From Nocardia asteroides (lineage in GTDB: Bacteria > Actinomycetota > Actinomycetes > Mycobacteriales > Mycobacteriaceae): 64,000 nucleotides of DNA. The notes below the pieces were generated by a model. That model worked only from the letters and a program-made list of their open reading frames with translations, did not search any database and was not told where the DNA came from. The stretch covers positions 2,470,001 to 2,534,000 of the forward strand of contig NZ_LR134352.1 in the NCBI RefSeq assembly GCF_900637185.1. The letters are read 5' to 3'. Numbering within the stretch: the stretch's first letter is position 1; every line of letters begins with the position of its first letter. Positions 43,659-51,596 of the stretch are shown in pieces. Both the position numbers and the translations under genes were made by a program.

Positions 43659-44435
43659 ATGTCTCCCACTGCACAGGAACTCGTCGAACCCGAAGTCGTG
43701 CCCGAGGTCAAGAAATGGGCCGCCGAAGCGATAGGCACTTTCATCCTGGTGGTCTGCGGCGTCGGGACCCTGGTGCTGGCGGGTGACCGGGTCGGCGCGC
43801 TCGGGGTCGCCCTGGCGTTCGGTCTGACGCTGATGTTCCTCGTCTACGCGATCGGGCCGATCTCGGGCTGCCACGTCAATCCCGCGGTGACGCTCGGACA
43901 GCTGCTGCTGGGCCGGATCTCGGCTGTCGGCGCCGGTGCGTACGTCGTCGCGCAACTGGTCGGCGGCTTCCTCGCCGGACTGGTGGTGTTCGCACTGGCC
44001 AACAATCTGCCCGCCTACGACCGCCCGGTCGACGGGCTGGGCGCCAACGGCTGGGGCGCGCACAGCCCCTCGGCGATCCGCGGGCCGCTCGGCGCGGTCG
44101 TGGTCCAGAACGGATACGGCCTGGCCGCGACGATCATCATCGAGGTGATGCTGACCGCGCTGCTGGTCTTCGTGGTGCTGGCCTCGACCGACCAGATCTC
44201 CGATGTACCGCTGGCCGGGCTCTCGATCGGTGTCACGCTGACGGTGATCTACCTGGTCTCGCTGCCGATCGACAACACCTCGGTCAATCCGGTGCGCAGC
44301 CTGGCCGTGGCGCCCTATCAGGACGGCGCGCTGGGGCAGGTGTGGGCATTCGTGCTGTTCCCGCTGGTCGGCGGTGTGCTGGGCTCGCTGCTGTACGGCC
44401 TGATCTTCGGCCGTTCCCGCGACGTCCTGAGCTGA
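43659..44435 (+). CDS. Aquaporin/MIP family channel
   Basis: The 258-residue protein has six membrane segments and two half-helix boxes: HVNPAVT (first NPA box, near 72-78) and SVNPVRS (second, with Val instead of Ala). By comparison with E. coli AqpZ from memory, the selectivity filter would be Phe/Tyr/Thr/Arg, with the AqpZ His replaced by Tyr (VIYLVS). Most of the rest fits a water channel. The N-terminal 20 residues are hydrophilic. The ATG at 43659 has GGAGAGG upstream. It is monocistronic with a strong terminator. Confidence 0.92.
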   Translation: MSPTAQELVEPEVVPEVKKWAAEAIGTFILVVCGVGTLVLAGDRVGALGVALAFGLTLMFLVYAIGPISGCHVNPAVTLGQLLLGRISAVGAGAYVVAQLVGGFLAGLVVFALANNLPAYDRPVDGLGANGWGAHSPSAIRGPLGAVVVQNGYGLAATIIIEVMLTALLVFVVLASTDQISDVPLAGLSIGVTLTVIYLVSLPIDNTSVNPVRSLAVAPYQDGALGQVWAFVLFPLVGGVLGSLLYGLIFGRSRDVLS

Positions 44436-44448
44436 TTCCCGAACGATG

Positions 44449-44483
44449 AAACCCCCGATCCGGCATCGGCCGGTCGGGGGTTT
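44449..44483. terminator. Bidirectional terminator after the aquaporin gene
   Basis: A 10-bp outer stem AAACCCCCGA/TCGGGGGTTT (44449-44458 with 44474-44483) flanks an inner CCGG pair and carries T/A runs on both sides. It sits between the aquaporin stop (44435) and the convergent PemK-like stop (44493). Confidence 0.8.
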
Positions 44484-44492
44484 CCCGTGTGC

Positions 44493-45044
44493 TCAGCTCC
44501 AGTGGTACTCGGCGACCAGCCGGTGCGCGACCAGGTCGAATGTCTTGCGTTCGACGATCGCGCCCTCGCGCCGGATCCCGTCCTCGGGCACGTCGAGCAC
44601 CCGGTCCAGGCGCACCCAGCTCGGCCTGCCGTCGTGGTCCCACGGTCCAGCGCCGATGCCGACCCAGTTGCGGTCGTGCGCGCGTTCGGCTTTGGACGAC
44701 AGCATCAGCCCGAGCAGGGTCTTGCGGTCGCGTCCGACCACCAGCACCGGGCGGTCCTTACCGTTGGTCGGATCCTCTTCGAACGGCACCCAGGTCCACA
44801 CGATCTCGCCGGGGTCGGCGCGTCCGTCGAGCTGCGGGCAGTAGACGATCTGGCGCGCGCGATGGGCGGTGGGCACCGGCGTGGACGCGGTGGGACGCAC
44901 CGCGACGGTGGGTTCCGGCTTGGCCGCCAGCGCTCCCACCAGCTTCTCGAGCAGCCGCGGCCCCTGCTTGCGCACGATCTTCGGTCCCTGCTCCTTGGCG
45001 ATGACGCCGAGTTGCTTGCCGAGTGTGTTCCAACTGCTGGCCAT
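44493..45044 (-). CDS. PemK/MazF-like protein without nearby antitoxin
   Basis: The 183-residue protein has an N-terminal extension (1-80) that is basic and helical (GKQLGVIAKEQGPKIVRKQG), then a MazF/PemK-type core: GEIVWTWVPFEEDPTNGKDR, RPVLVVGRDRKTLLGLMLSS and SWVRLDRVLDVPEDGIRREG. Classic MazF toxins are about 110 residues and cleave mRNA. Here no antitoxin gene flanks it and the extension is unusual. A similar gene lies next to lepA in M. tuberculosis, so this is a conserved neighbour. Toxicity is unproven. The ATG at 45044 has a leaderless -10. Confidence 0.8.
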   Translation of the reverse strand: MASSWNTLGKQLGVIAKEQGPKIVRKQGPRLLEKLVGALAAKPEPTVAVRPTASTPVPTAHRARQIVYCPQLDGRADPGEIVWTWVPFEEDPTNGKDRPVLVVGRDRKTLLGLMLSSKAERAHDRNWVGIGAGPWDHDGRPSWVRLDRVLDVPEDGIRREGAIVERKTFDLVAHRLVAEYHWS

Positions 45045-45050
45045 CCCTGA

Positions 45051-45056
45051 AATATA
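45051..45056 (-). promoter_or_regulatory. -10 for the PemK-like gene
   Basis: On the minus strand TATATT is followed by six bases and the ATG at 45044, matching leaderless spacing. Confidence 0.5.
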
Positions 45057-45150
45057 ACGGTGACTCACCGCTTCGGTGCACCGGTGACAGGGCCGCGATT
45101 CGGCGCATGGGACGATGGACCCAGTTCGCCGATACCCCTCGAGGAGTGGA

Positions 45151-46998
45151 GTGGCTTCCAGTTTTGCCGATACGACGTTCACCGATCCGGCCCGGATCAG
45201 GAACTTCTGCATCATCGCGCACATCGACCATGGCAAGTCGACCCTGGCCGACCGGATGCTGCAGCTCACCGGTGTGGTCGAGGAGCGGGCGATGCGTGCC
45301 CAGTACCTGGACCGGATGGACATCGAGCGCGAGCGCGGCATCACCATCAAGGCGCAGAACGTGCGGCTGCCGTGGAGTGTCGACGGCGAGGACTACGTCC
45401 TGCACATGATCGACACGCCTGGCCACGTCGACTTCACCTACGAGGTGTCGCGGGCGCTGGAGGCGTGTGAGGGCGCGATCCTGCTGGTCGACGCCGCGCA
45501 GGGCATCGAGGCGCAGACGCTGGCGAACCTGTATCTGGCGATGGAACGCGACCTCGTGATCATCCCGGTGCTGAACAAGATCGATCTGCCCGCCGCCGAC
45601 CCGGACCGCTACGCCGCCGAGATCGCCCACATCGTGGGCTGTGAGCCCGACGACGTGCTGCGGGTCTCGGGCAAGACCGGTGTCGGCGTCGACGCGCTGC
45701 TGAACAAGGTGATCGCCGAGGTGCCCGCGCCGGTCGGCGACGCCGACGCCCCGGCCCGCGCGCTGATCTTCGACTCGGTCTACGACACCTATCGCGGCGT
45801 GGTCACCTACGTGCGTGTGGTCGACGGCAAGCTCACCCCGCGCCAGAAGATCAAGATGATGTCCACCGGCGCGCAGCACGAGCTGCTCGAGATCGGCATC
45901 GTCTCGCCCGAACCCAAGCCCACCCAGGGCCTGGGCGTGGGTGAGGTGGGCTATCTCATCACCGGCGTGAAGGACGTGCGTCAGTCCAAGGTCGGTGACA
46001 CCGTCACCTCCGCCCGCGACGGCGCCGCCTCGGCACTGGCCGGCTACCAGGAACCGCGGCCGATGGTCTACTCGGGCCTGTACCCGGTGGACGGCTCGGA
46101 CTACCCGGATCTGCGCGACGCGCTGGACAAACTGCAGCTCAACGACGCGGCCCTGACCTATGTGCCGGAGACCTCGGTGGCGCTGGGCTTCGGCTTCCGC
46201 TGCGGCTTCCTCGGGCTGCTGCACATGGAGATCACCCGCGAACGGCTGCAGCGCGAGTTCGGCCTGGACCTGATCTCCACCGCGCCCAACGTGATCTACC
46301 GGGTGGTGATGGAGGACGGCACCGAGCACATCGTCACCAACCCGTCGTACTGGCCCGAGGGCAAGGTGCGCCAGACCTTCGAACCGGTCACCAAGTGCAC
46401 CGTGATCGCCCCGAGCGAGTTCGTCGGCACCATCATGGAGCTGTGCCAGAGCCGGCGCGGCGAACTGCTCGGCATGGACTACCTGTCCGAGACGCGCGTG
46501 GAGATGCGCTACACGCTGCCGATGGCCGAGATCATCTTCGACTTCTTCGACTCGCTCAAGTCACGCACCCGCGGCTACGCCTCGCTCGACTACGAGGAGG
46601 CGGGCGAGCAGTCGTCGGCGCTGGTGAAGGTCGACATCCTGCTCCAGGGCGAGGCTGTCGACGCGTTCAGCGCCATCGTGCACAAGGACGCCGCCCAGGC
46701 CTACGGCAACAAGATGACCACCAAGCTGCGCGAGCTGATCCCGCGCCAGCAGTTCGAGGTGCCGATCCAGGCCGCGATCGGTTCCAAGATCATCGCCCGC
46801 GAGAACATCCGGGCGATCCGCAAGGACGTGCTGGCCAAGTGCTACGGCGGTGACATCAGCCGTAAGCGCAAGCTGCTCGAGAAGCAGAAGGAAGGCAAGA
46901 AGCGCATGAAGACCATCGGCCGGGTCGACGTGCCGCAGGAGGCCTTCGTGGCCGCGCTGTCCTCCGACGCCGCCTCGGACAAGCCGAAGGGCAAGTAG
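45151..46998 (+). CDS. lepA: Elongation factor 4 (LepA)
   Basis: This 615-residue translational GTPase has G1 [13 protein letters not shown] near 20, [12 protein letters not shown] near 90 (G3), NKIDLP near 144 (G4), and the LepA-specific C-terminal domain with [20 protein letters not shown] near 565. It acts on stalled or back-translocated ribosomes. The GTG at 45151 has GAGGAG 4-9 bases upstream and begins [18 protein letters not shown]. An ATG at 45115 would add 12 non-family residues. The stop is one base from the convergent prrB stop. Confidence 0.96.
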   Translation: MASSFADTTFTDPARIRNFCIIAHIDHGKSTLADRMLQLTGVVEERAMRAQYLDRMDIERERGITIKAQNVRLPWSVDGEDYVLHMIDTPGHVDFTYEVSRALEACEGAILLVDAAQGIEAQTLANLYLAMERDLVIIPVLNKIDLPAADPDRYAAEIAHIVGCEPDDVLRVSGKTGVGVDALLNKVIAEVPAPVGDADAPARALIFDSVYDTYRGVVTYVRVVDGKLTPRQKIKMMSTGAQHELLEIGIVSPEPKPTQGLGVGEVGYLITGVKDVRQSKVGDTVTSARDGAASALAGYQEPRPMVYSGLYPVDGSDYPDLRDALDKLQLNDAALTYVPETSVALGFGFRCGFLGLLHMEITRERLQREFGLDLISTAPNVIYRVVMEDGTEHIVTNPSYWPEGKVRQTFEPVTKCTVIAPSEFVGTIMELCQSRRGELLGMDYLSETRVEMRYTLPMAEIIFDFFDSLKSRTRGYASLDYEEAGEQSSALVKVDILLQGEAVDAFSAIVHKDAAQAYGNKMTTKLRELIPRQQFEVPIQAAIGSKIIARENIRAIRKDVLAKCYGGDISRKRKLLEKQKEGKKRMKTIGRVDVPQEAFVAALSSDAASDKPKGK

Positions 46999-46999
46999 C

Positions 47000-48256
47000 T
47001 CAGGCTGGCTCGGCGGTGACGCGCACCAGCAGGCGCGTGCCGCCGAGCGGGCTTCGGGTCAGTGCGGCGGTGCCGCCGTGCAGGGCAGCCTGCTGCCGGA
47101 CCAGCGCGAGTCCCAGTCCCGAACCCGGTGAGCCGGGTCGTTTGGCGAAGCGGTCGAACGCGGTGGGGGACAGGTGCTCCGGGATCCCGGTGCCGTTGTC
47201 GTCGACGGTGATCGCGATGCCGTCCGTGTCGACGGTGGCGGCCACCGCGATCTCGGTGGCCTGCCCGTGCAGCACCGCGTTGGCGACGGCGTTGGTGACG
47301 ATCAGCAGGATGCCGCCGGGCAGCCCGGTCATCGGCACCGGTTCGCAGGCGGTGAGTGTGATGTCGACGCCGGGCTGGGCGCGCCGTGCGTTCTGGACGG
47401 CCCGGTCGAGGGTTTCGCACAGCTCGAACGGTTCGAAGGCGCCCCGATCGGTGAGCTCGCCGACGGCGAGCCGTTCGAGATCGGCCAGCGTGCGCTCGAT
47501 CTGGCGCTCGGCGGCCAGCACGTCGGCCAGGACGGCGCCGCGGTGCTCGGCGGGCAGGTCGTCACCGGCCAGCACCTGCAGATCGGTGCGCATCGCCGTG
47601 AGCGGGGTGCGCAGTTCGTGCGCGCAGACCGCGGCGAAATCGCGGGCGCTCGCCAGCGCCTGCCTGGTCTCGCCGTGCGCGGTCTCGAGCCGGGCCAGCA
47701 TCCGGGTGATCGCGTCGGAGAGTTCCTCGGCTTCGCGTGCGCCGCGCCCCGACAGCGGAGGCAGCTCGTCGAGGGTGTCGATCTCGTGGGTGGCCGTGGC
47801 CAGTCTGCGTAGCGGCCGGGCCGCGAAACCGGCCAGCACCCAACCCAATCCGGCCGCGACGACAATCCCGCCGACGCCGATGCCGAGTCCCATCAGCTGG
47901 CTGCGGGTGATGGCGGCGTCGACGAGGTCACGGTCCGGGTTGAGCCGCACCACCAGGCCGGGCGCGCCCTGCACCGGGGCCAGTGCCGGATCGAACGGGG
48001 CGCCCAGGATCGGTGGCTCGGTGACGTCGGGCGCGGGCAACGGCTCCGGCGGCGCGATCGGCGTGCGCATCGTCACCCCGTCGGGTCCGCGCACCACCTG
48101 CACGTGCATGGTCGACACGGTCTGGTCGAGCTGACGGGTGCCCGCCACCTTCAGCAGCGCCGCGTAGGTGAGCCCGAGCGTGATCGCCACCAGCGCGGCG
48201 ACCACCCCCGACACCACGGCGACCCGGGTGCGCAGCGACCACGACCCGGTCCTCAC
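47000..48256 (-). CDS. prrB: Sensor histidine kinase PrrB-like
   Basis: The 418-residue kinase has two membrane segments (about 13-35 and 128-150) flanking a Pro-rich extracytoplasmic loop, a HAMP region, and a dimerisation helix with the phospho-His in [19 protein letters not shown]. The HATPase domain has N-box [10 protein letters not shown] and G boxes [17 protein letters not shown]. It closely resembles mycobacterial PrrB. The ATG at 48256 overlaps the response regulator stop (ATGA), so the pair is translated in coupled fashion. The signal is unknown. Confidence 0.88.
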   Translation of the reverse strand: MRTGSWSLRTRVAVVSGVVAALVAITLGLTYAALLKVAGTRQLDQTVSTMHVQVVRGPDGVTMRTPIAPPEPLPAPDVTEPPILGAPFDPALAPVQGAPGLVVRLNPDRDLVDAAITRSQLMGLGIGVGGIVVAAGLGWVLAGFAARPLRRLATATHEIDTLDELPPLSGRGAREAEELSDAITRMLARLETAHGETRQALASARDFAAVCAHELRTPLTAMRTDLQVLAGDDLPAEHRGAVLADVLAAERQIERTLADLERLAVGELTDRGAFEPFELCETLDRAVQNARRAQPGVDITLTACEPVPMTGLPGGILLIVTNAVANAVLHGQATEIAVAATVDTDGIAITVDDNGTGIPEHLSPTAFDRFAKRPGSPGSGLGLALVRQQAALHGGTAALTRSPLGGTRLLVRVTAEPA

Positions 48257-48948
48257 GGGCGCTCGCGCAGGACGAATCCGACGCCGCGCACCGTGTGCAC
48301 GACCCGGGCGACACCGTCGGCTTCCAGCTTGCGGCGCAGGTAGGAGACGAACACGTCGACCACATTGGTGTCGGTGGCGAAGTCGTAGCCCCAGACCGCG
48401 GACAGGATCTGCTCGCGGCCCAGCACCACGCCGAGGTGGTCGGCGAGCATGGCCAGCAGCTCGAATTCGCGTTTGGTCAGCTCGACCTGCCTGCCGCCCG
48501 CGTGTACCCGATGGCCGGCCAGGTCGATGTCCACCGCGCCGACCCGGACCGTCTTGCCCGGTGGCGCCGCGCTCGCGGCCGCGCTGCGGCGCAGCAGCGC
48601 GCGCAATCGCGCGACCAGCTCGCCCAGGTCGAACGGCTTGGTGAGGTAGTCGTCGGCGCCGCGTTCCAGCGCCGCGATCCGGTCGCTGACCGCGCTGCGG
48701 GCGCTGAGGACACAGATGGGGATGTCGTTGCCCATCGCCCGCAGGGCGGTGACCACGCCGACGCCGTCGAGTTCGGGCATGTTCACGTCGAGGACCATGG
48801 CGTCGGGCGCGGCGGACCGCACCAGGGCGAGCGCGCGGGCGCCGTCACCGGCGGTGACGACGTCGAAGCCGGAGAGCTCGAGGCCGCGTCGCAGGGACGC
48901 CAGCACCCTGACCTCGTCGTCGACGACCAAGATCTGCTGTCCGGTCAT
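48253..48948 (-). CDS. prrA: Response regulator PrrA-like (OmpR family)
   Basis: The 231-residue regulator has a receiver domain (1-120) with the acidic pocket in LVVDDE, the phospho-Asp in [11 protein letters not shown], and Lys in YLTKPFD. A winged-helix DNA-binding domain (130-228) contains [15 protein letters not shown] and [18 protein letters not shown]. Most blocks match mycobacterial PrrA as remembered. The ATG at 48948 is preceded by a leaderless -10. It lies 35 bases downstream of the secreted-peptide gene on the same strand. Confidence 0.9.
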   Translation of the reverse strand: MTGQQILVVDDEVRVLASLRRGLELSGFDVVTAGDGARALALVRSAAPDAMVLDVNMPELDGVGVVTALRAMGNDIPICVLSARSAVSDRIAALERGADDYLTKPFDLGELVARLRALLRRSAAASAAPPGKTVRVGAVDIDLAGHRVHAGGRQVELTKREFELLAMLADHLGVVLGREQILSAVWGYDFATDTNVVDVFVSYLRRKLEADGVARVVHTVRGVGFVLRERP

Positions 48949-48954
48949 CCGCTC

Positions 48955-48960
48955 ACCCTA
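48955..48960 (-). promoter_or_regulatory. -10 for leaderless prrA
   Basis: On the minus strand TAGGGT is followed by six bases and the ATG at 48948, suggesting prrA has its own leaderless start in addition to any read-through from the secreted-peptide gene. Confidence 0.45.
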
Positions 48961-48983
48961 GTGCGATCCATCATCGGCCCCGG

Positions 48984-49349
48984 TCAGCGTGCGTGCGGCG
49001 GACGGATGAGCACGGCGCCGCCGGGCGCGTCCCCGGATTCGATCCGCGTGCAGTCGCCGGGCAGGTCCGCGCCGGGTGCGCCGGGCAGCGTCGGCAGGGG
49101 TGCGGTGGGGGCGTCGTCGAAGCGTTCGATGTGGATGCGCGGGCCGGGCGCCCCGTCCGCGAGCGGCGGCAGGCCCGGGGCGCCGGGACCGTCCGGCGCG
49201 GTACACAGGATCAGGGTCCGGTCGGGGCCGATCTCCCTGGTCACGGCGGGATCGGCACTGGCGACGCCGGCGACGGTGCCGGTCAGGACGGCGAGGCCGC
49301 CGACCACGGCGGCGGCGCGGGCCCGGCGGTGGGCGGTGAATACGGTCAT
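48984..49349 (-). CDS. Small secreted protein
   Basis: The 121-residue product has a signal peptide (basic start, then AAAVVGGLAVLTGTVAGVASA; likely cleavage after VASA). Its mature part is Pro/Gly/Asp-rich with two Cys (LCTAPD and GDCTRIES), so a single disulfide is possible. The family is not recognised. The ATG at 49349 has GGAGGA 10-15 bases upstream. It is upstream of prrA on the same strand, so it may be co-transcribed with prrAB. Confidence 0.7.
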   Translation of the reverse strand: MTVFTAHRRARAAAVVGGLAVLTGTVAGVASADPAVTREIGPDRTLILCTAPDGPGAPGLPPLADGAPGPRIHIERFDDAPTAPLPTLPGAPGADLPGDCTRIESGDAPGGAVLIRPPHAR

Positions 49350-49556
49350 GGCGAAGGTCTCCTCCGGTGGGATCCGCCGGTCGGGGCGACCGGCGAAACC
49401 GACGCTAAGCAGCCGATCTTCACGCTCCGTTGAGCAATCGTTAGAGTTCTCTTGGGATCGGGACCCCCCGATTCCGACGGGTCGCCGAAAGCCGTTGTTC
49501 GCCATAAGGTGGGGACCAACCGTTCTGGTCGAAACGACAGTTCGGCGTGCCCGGAA

Positions 49557-49562
49557 TAGTGT
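49557..49562 (+). promoter_or_regulatory. -10 for the IniB-like gene
   Basis: TAGTGT fits TANNNT, which would place the start near 49568, about 60 bases before the chosen ATG. No clear -35 is seen. Confidence 0.35.
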
Positions 49563-49628
49563 TGGATGATCTTCACTTCGCCTCGTTCGTGGTGGGGGGC
49601 CGACAGTGATGCGAGTGTTGGAGCATTG

Positions 49629-51548
49629 ATGACGCGTGAACTGCCTTTCGACGACGATGCCGCGCGCACGGAGGGTGCCGACACCGCCTACCGCGTCGCC
49701 AACGGCGTCGCCCGGGTGGCCAGGGCGGGCGCCTACGTCACCGGTGGTGCGCTCGTCGCCGCGAACGGCTCCGGCGGTGACCCGGTGCCCGGCACCAGCA
49801 ATGCCGACAGCCGTGCGGCGGGCTGGTCCTCGCAGTACCACTCCGATCCCAGTCCGGACGCGCCGAGCCCGGTCGTGACCTTCCCCGACCTGGCCGAAAC
49901 GCCCGCCCCGCACCCGGTTCCGCACGCGCCGTTCGGCGCGCACCCGCCCGCGGGCGATCCGGACGTGTCCATGGTCGCGCGCGCCACCGAATCCGACTGG
50001 CGCCCACAGATTCCCGGCTCCGACGACAACGACCACAGCCTGCGAATCCCCGGCTCCGACAGCGGCAACGCCAACGGCTTCGGCATCCCCGGTTACACGC
50101 CCGCCCCGACCAAGCCCGGCGTCGGCTTCGACGACGACAACCCGTTCGGGCTGCCCGGCGCGGGCAACCCCGCGCTCGGCCTGCCCGGTCATGGCATCGG
50201 CATCCCGGGCTTCGACGGCCTGCCGGGCAACGGCATCGGCATCCCCGGCTACGACGGCCTGCCCGGCCACGGCATCGGCATCCCCGGCGCGACCAGCCCG
50301 GTGGGCGCGCAGCCCGGCGACAGCCCGTTCGACGGCATCGGCGACATGTTCGACGGCTTCGGCGCGATGGTCGACGCCCAGTGGCAGGTCGACGCGCACG
50401 TCGGCCTCGACGGCGTCTGGTTCACCTCGCAGATGAAGGTCAACGCCCAGGTCGGGCAGGTCGGCGACCAGCTCGACGACTACGGCAAGTGGCTCGGCGA
50501 CGGCCTGAAGGTCCCCGGTGACACCACCGGCGGCGGCGCAGGCGGGTTCACCTCGCCGACCGGCCCCAGCCTGCCCGGTTCGTCGTCCTCGGGCGTCGGT
50601 CTGCCCGGCTCGGCCACGGCGCCGTCACCGGTGGCGCCGACGGCCCCCGCACCGGCGCCTGCCGCGCCCATGGCCCAGACGCCCTCACCCGTCGTGCAGG
50701 CTCCGGTCGCTCCGGCGCCGGCTCCGGTCGCGCCCGCCGCGCCGGCGCCCGCCGCGGTGAGCCCCGTCGTCAGCACGCCGCTGCAGACCACCATCCAGCC
50801 CGACGCCGCCTCCACGCCGATCGCCAACGTCTTCGGCGGGGCGGGCGCCGCGTCGCCGCTGACCGCGCCCGCGGCCGCGGTGCCCGCGCTGTTCGCACCC
50901 ACCACGCCCACGAAACCCGTTGTGCTGCCGGAGGTCACGGGTGGCCAGCACACCCCGACCACGGTGCCGGTGACGGTGCCGTCGAAGCAGCCCACCGTCG
51001 ACCTCGACACCCCGACCACGGTGAAACTGCCCACCCTGCCGACCGCCACGGCTCCGACGATGCCGGACACCACCAAGTCGCCGATCACGGTGGCGCCGAC
51101 CGTCAAGCCGTCCGTCCCGGACGACACGGTCACCACGCCCGGCACCGGGACCGGCACCACCGGTGGCGTGAGCACGCCGTCGACCGCGCCGACCCAGCCC
51201 ACCGTCGACCTGCCCGAGCCCACCGGCTCGCAGCCGACCGCCACGGTCCCCACCCAGCAGCCCACCGCCACGGTGCCGACCCACCAGCCGACCGCGCCGA
51301 CCAAGCAGCCGACGGTCGACATCGATCCGCCGACGATGGTCACCCCGCCGCCGGTGGTCACCGTGCAGCCCACCCAGGCCCCGGTGAAGCCGCCGGTCAT
51401 CGACACCAAGCCGATCGCCGCCGACTTCGGGCACACCGACGGCGGCTACCATGGCGTGTCGGCCGGGCTGTTCGATCCGGGAATGGGCGGCGCCGATCTG
51501 ACGGCCGCCGTGTTTCCGCACGAGCCCGTTGGGTACGACTTCGTCTGA
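49629..51548 (+). CDS. Low-complexity Gly/Pro-rich protein paired with a dynamin-like GTPase (IniB-like)
   Basis: The 639-residue protein has a polar start (MTRELPFDDDAARTEGADTA), a region with IPG and GLPG repeats (about 140-225), and a GDMFDGFGAMVDAQWQVDAH region near 235-275. A long Pro/Ala/Thr/Val-rich tail with QPTATVPT-type repeats ends GGADLTAAVFPHEPVGYDFV. There is no signal peptide or membrane segment. It is named IniB-like only because it precedes a dynamin-like gene, as iniB precedes iniA in mycobacteria; the classic IniB N-terminus is not visible. The ATG at 49629 is favoured over 49566 because it begins a coherent reading. Confidence 0.6.
   Translation: MTRELPFDDDAARTEGADTAYRVANGVARVARAGAYVTGGALVAANGSGGDPVPGTSNADSRAAGWSSQYHSDPSPDAPSPVVTFPDLAETPAPHPVPHAPFGAHPPAGDPDVSMVARATESDWRPQIPGSDDNDHSLRIPGSDSGNANGFGIPGYTPAPTKPGVGFDDDNPFGLPGAGNPALGLPGHGIGIPGFDGLPGNGIGIPGYDGLPGHGIGIPGATSPVGAQPGDSPFDGIGDMFDGFGAMVDAQWQVDAHVGLDGVWFTSQMKVNAQVGQVGDQLDDYGKWLGDGLKVPGDTTGGGAGGFTSPTGPSLPGSSSSGVGLPGSATAPSPVAPTAPAPAPAAPMAQTPSPVVQAPVAPAPAPVAPAAPAPAAVSPVVSTPLQTTIQPDAASTPIANVFGGAGAASPLTAPAAAVPALFAPTTPTKPVVLPEVTGGQHTPTTVPVTVPSKQPTVDLDTPTTVKLPTLPTATAPTMPDTTKSPITVAPTVKPSVPDDTVTTPGTGTGTTGGVSTPSTAPTQPTVDLPEPTGSQPTATVPTQQPTATVPTHQPTAPTKQPTVDIDPPTMVTPPPVVTVQPTQAPVKPPVIDTKPIAADFGHTDGGYHGVSAGLFDPGMGGADLTAAVFPHEPVGYDFV
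50178..50294. repeat. Three 39-bp tandem repeats
   Basis: Units at 50178-50216, 50217-50255 and 50256-50294 encode GLPG[H/N]GIGIPG[F/Y]D, with the last copy ending ATS. They belong to the Gly-rich middle of the IniB-like protein. Confidence 0.85.
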
Positions 51549-51596
51549 CATGACGACGTCGGGCGCAGGCATCTCGGCCGGGTTCATGCAACGAGA

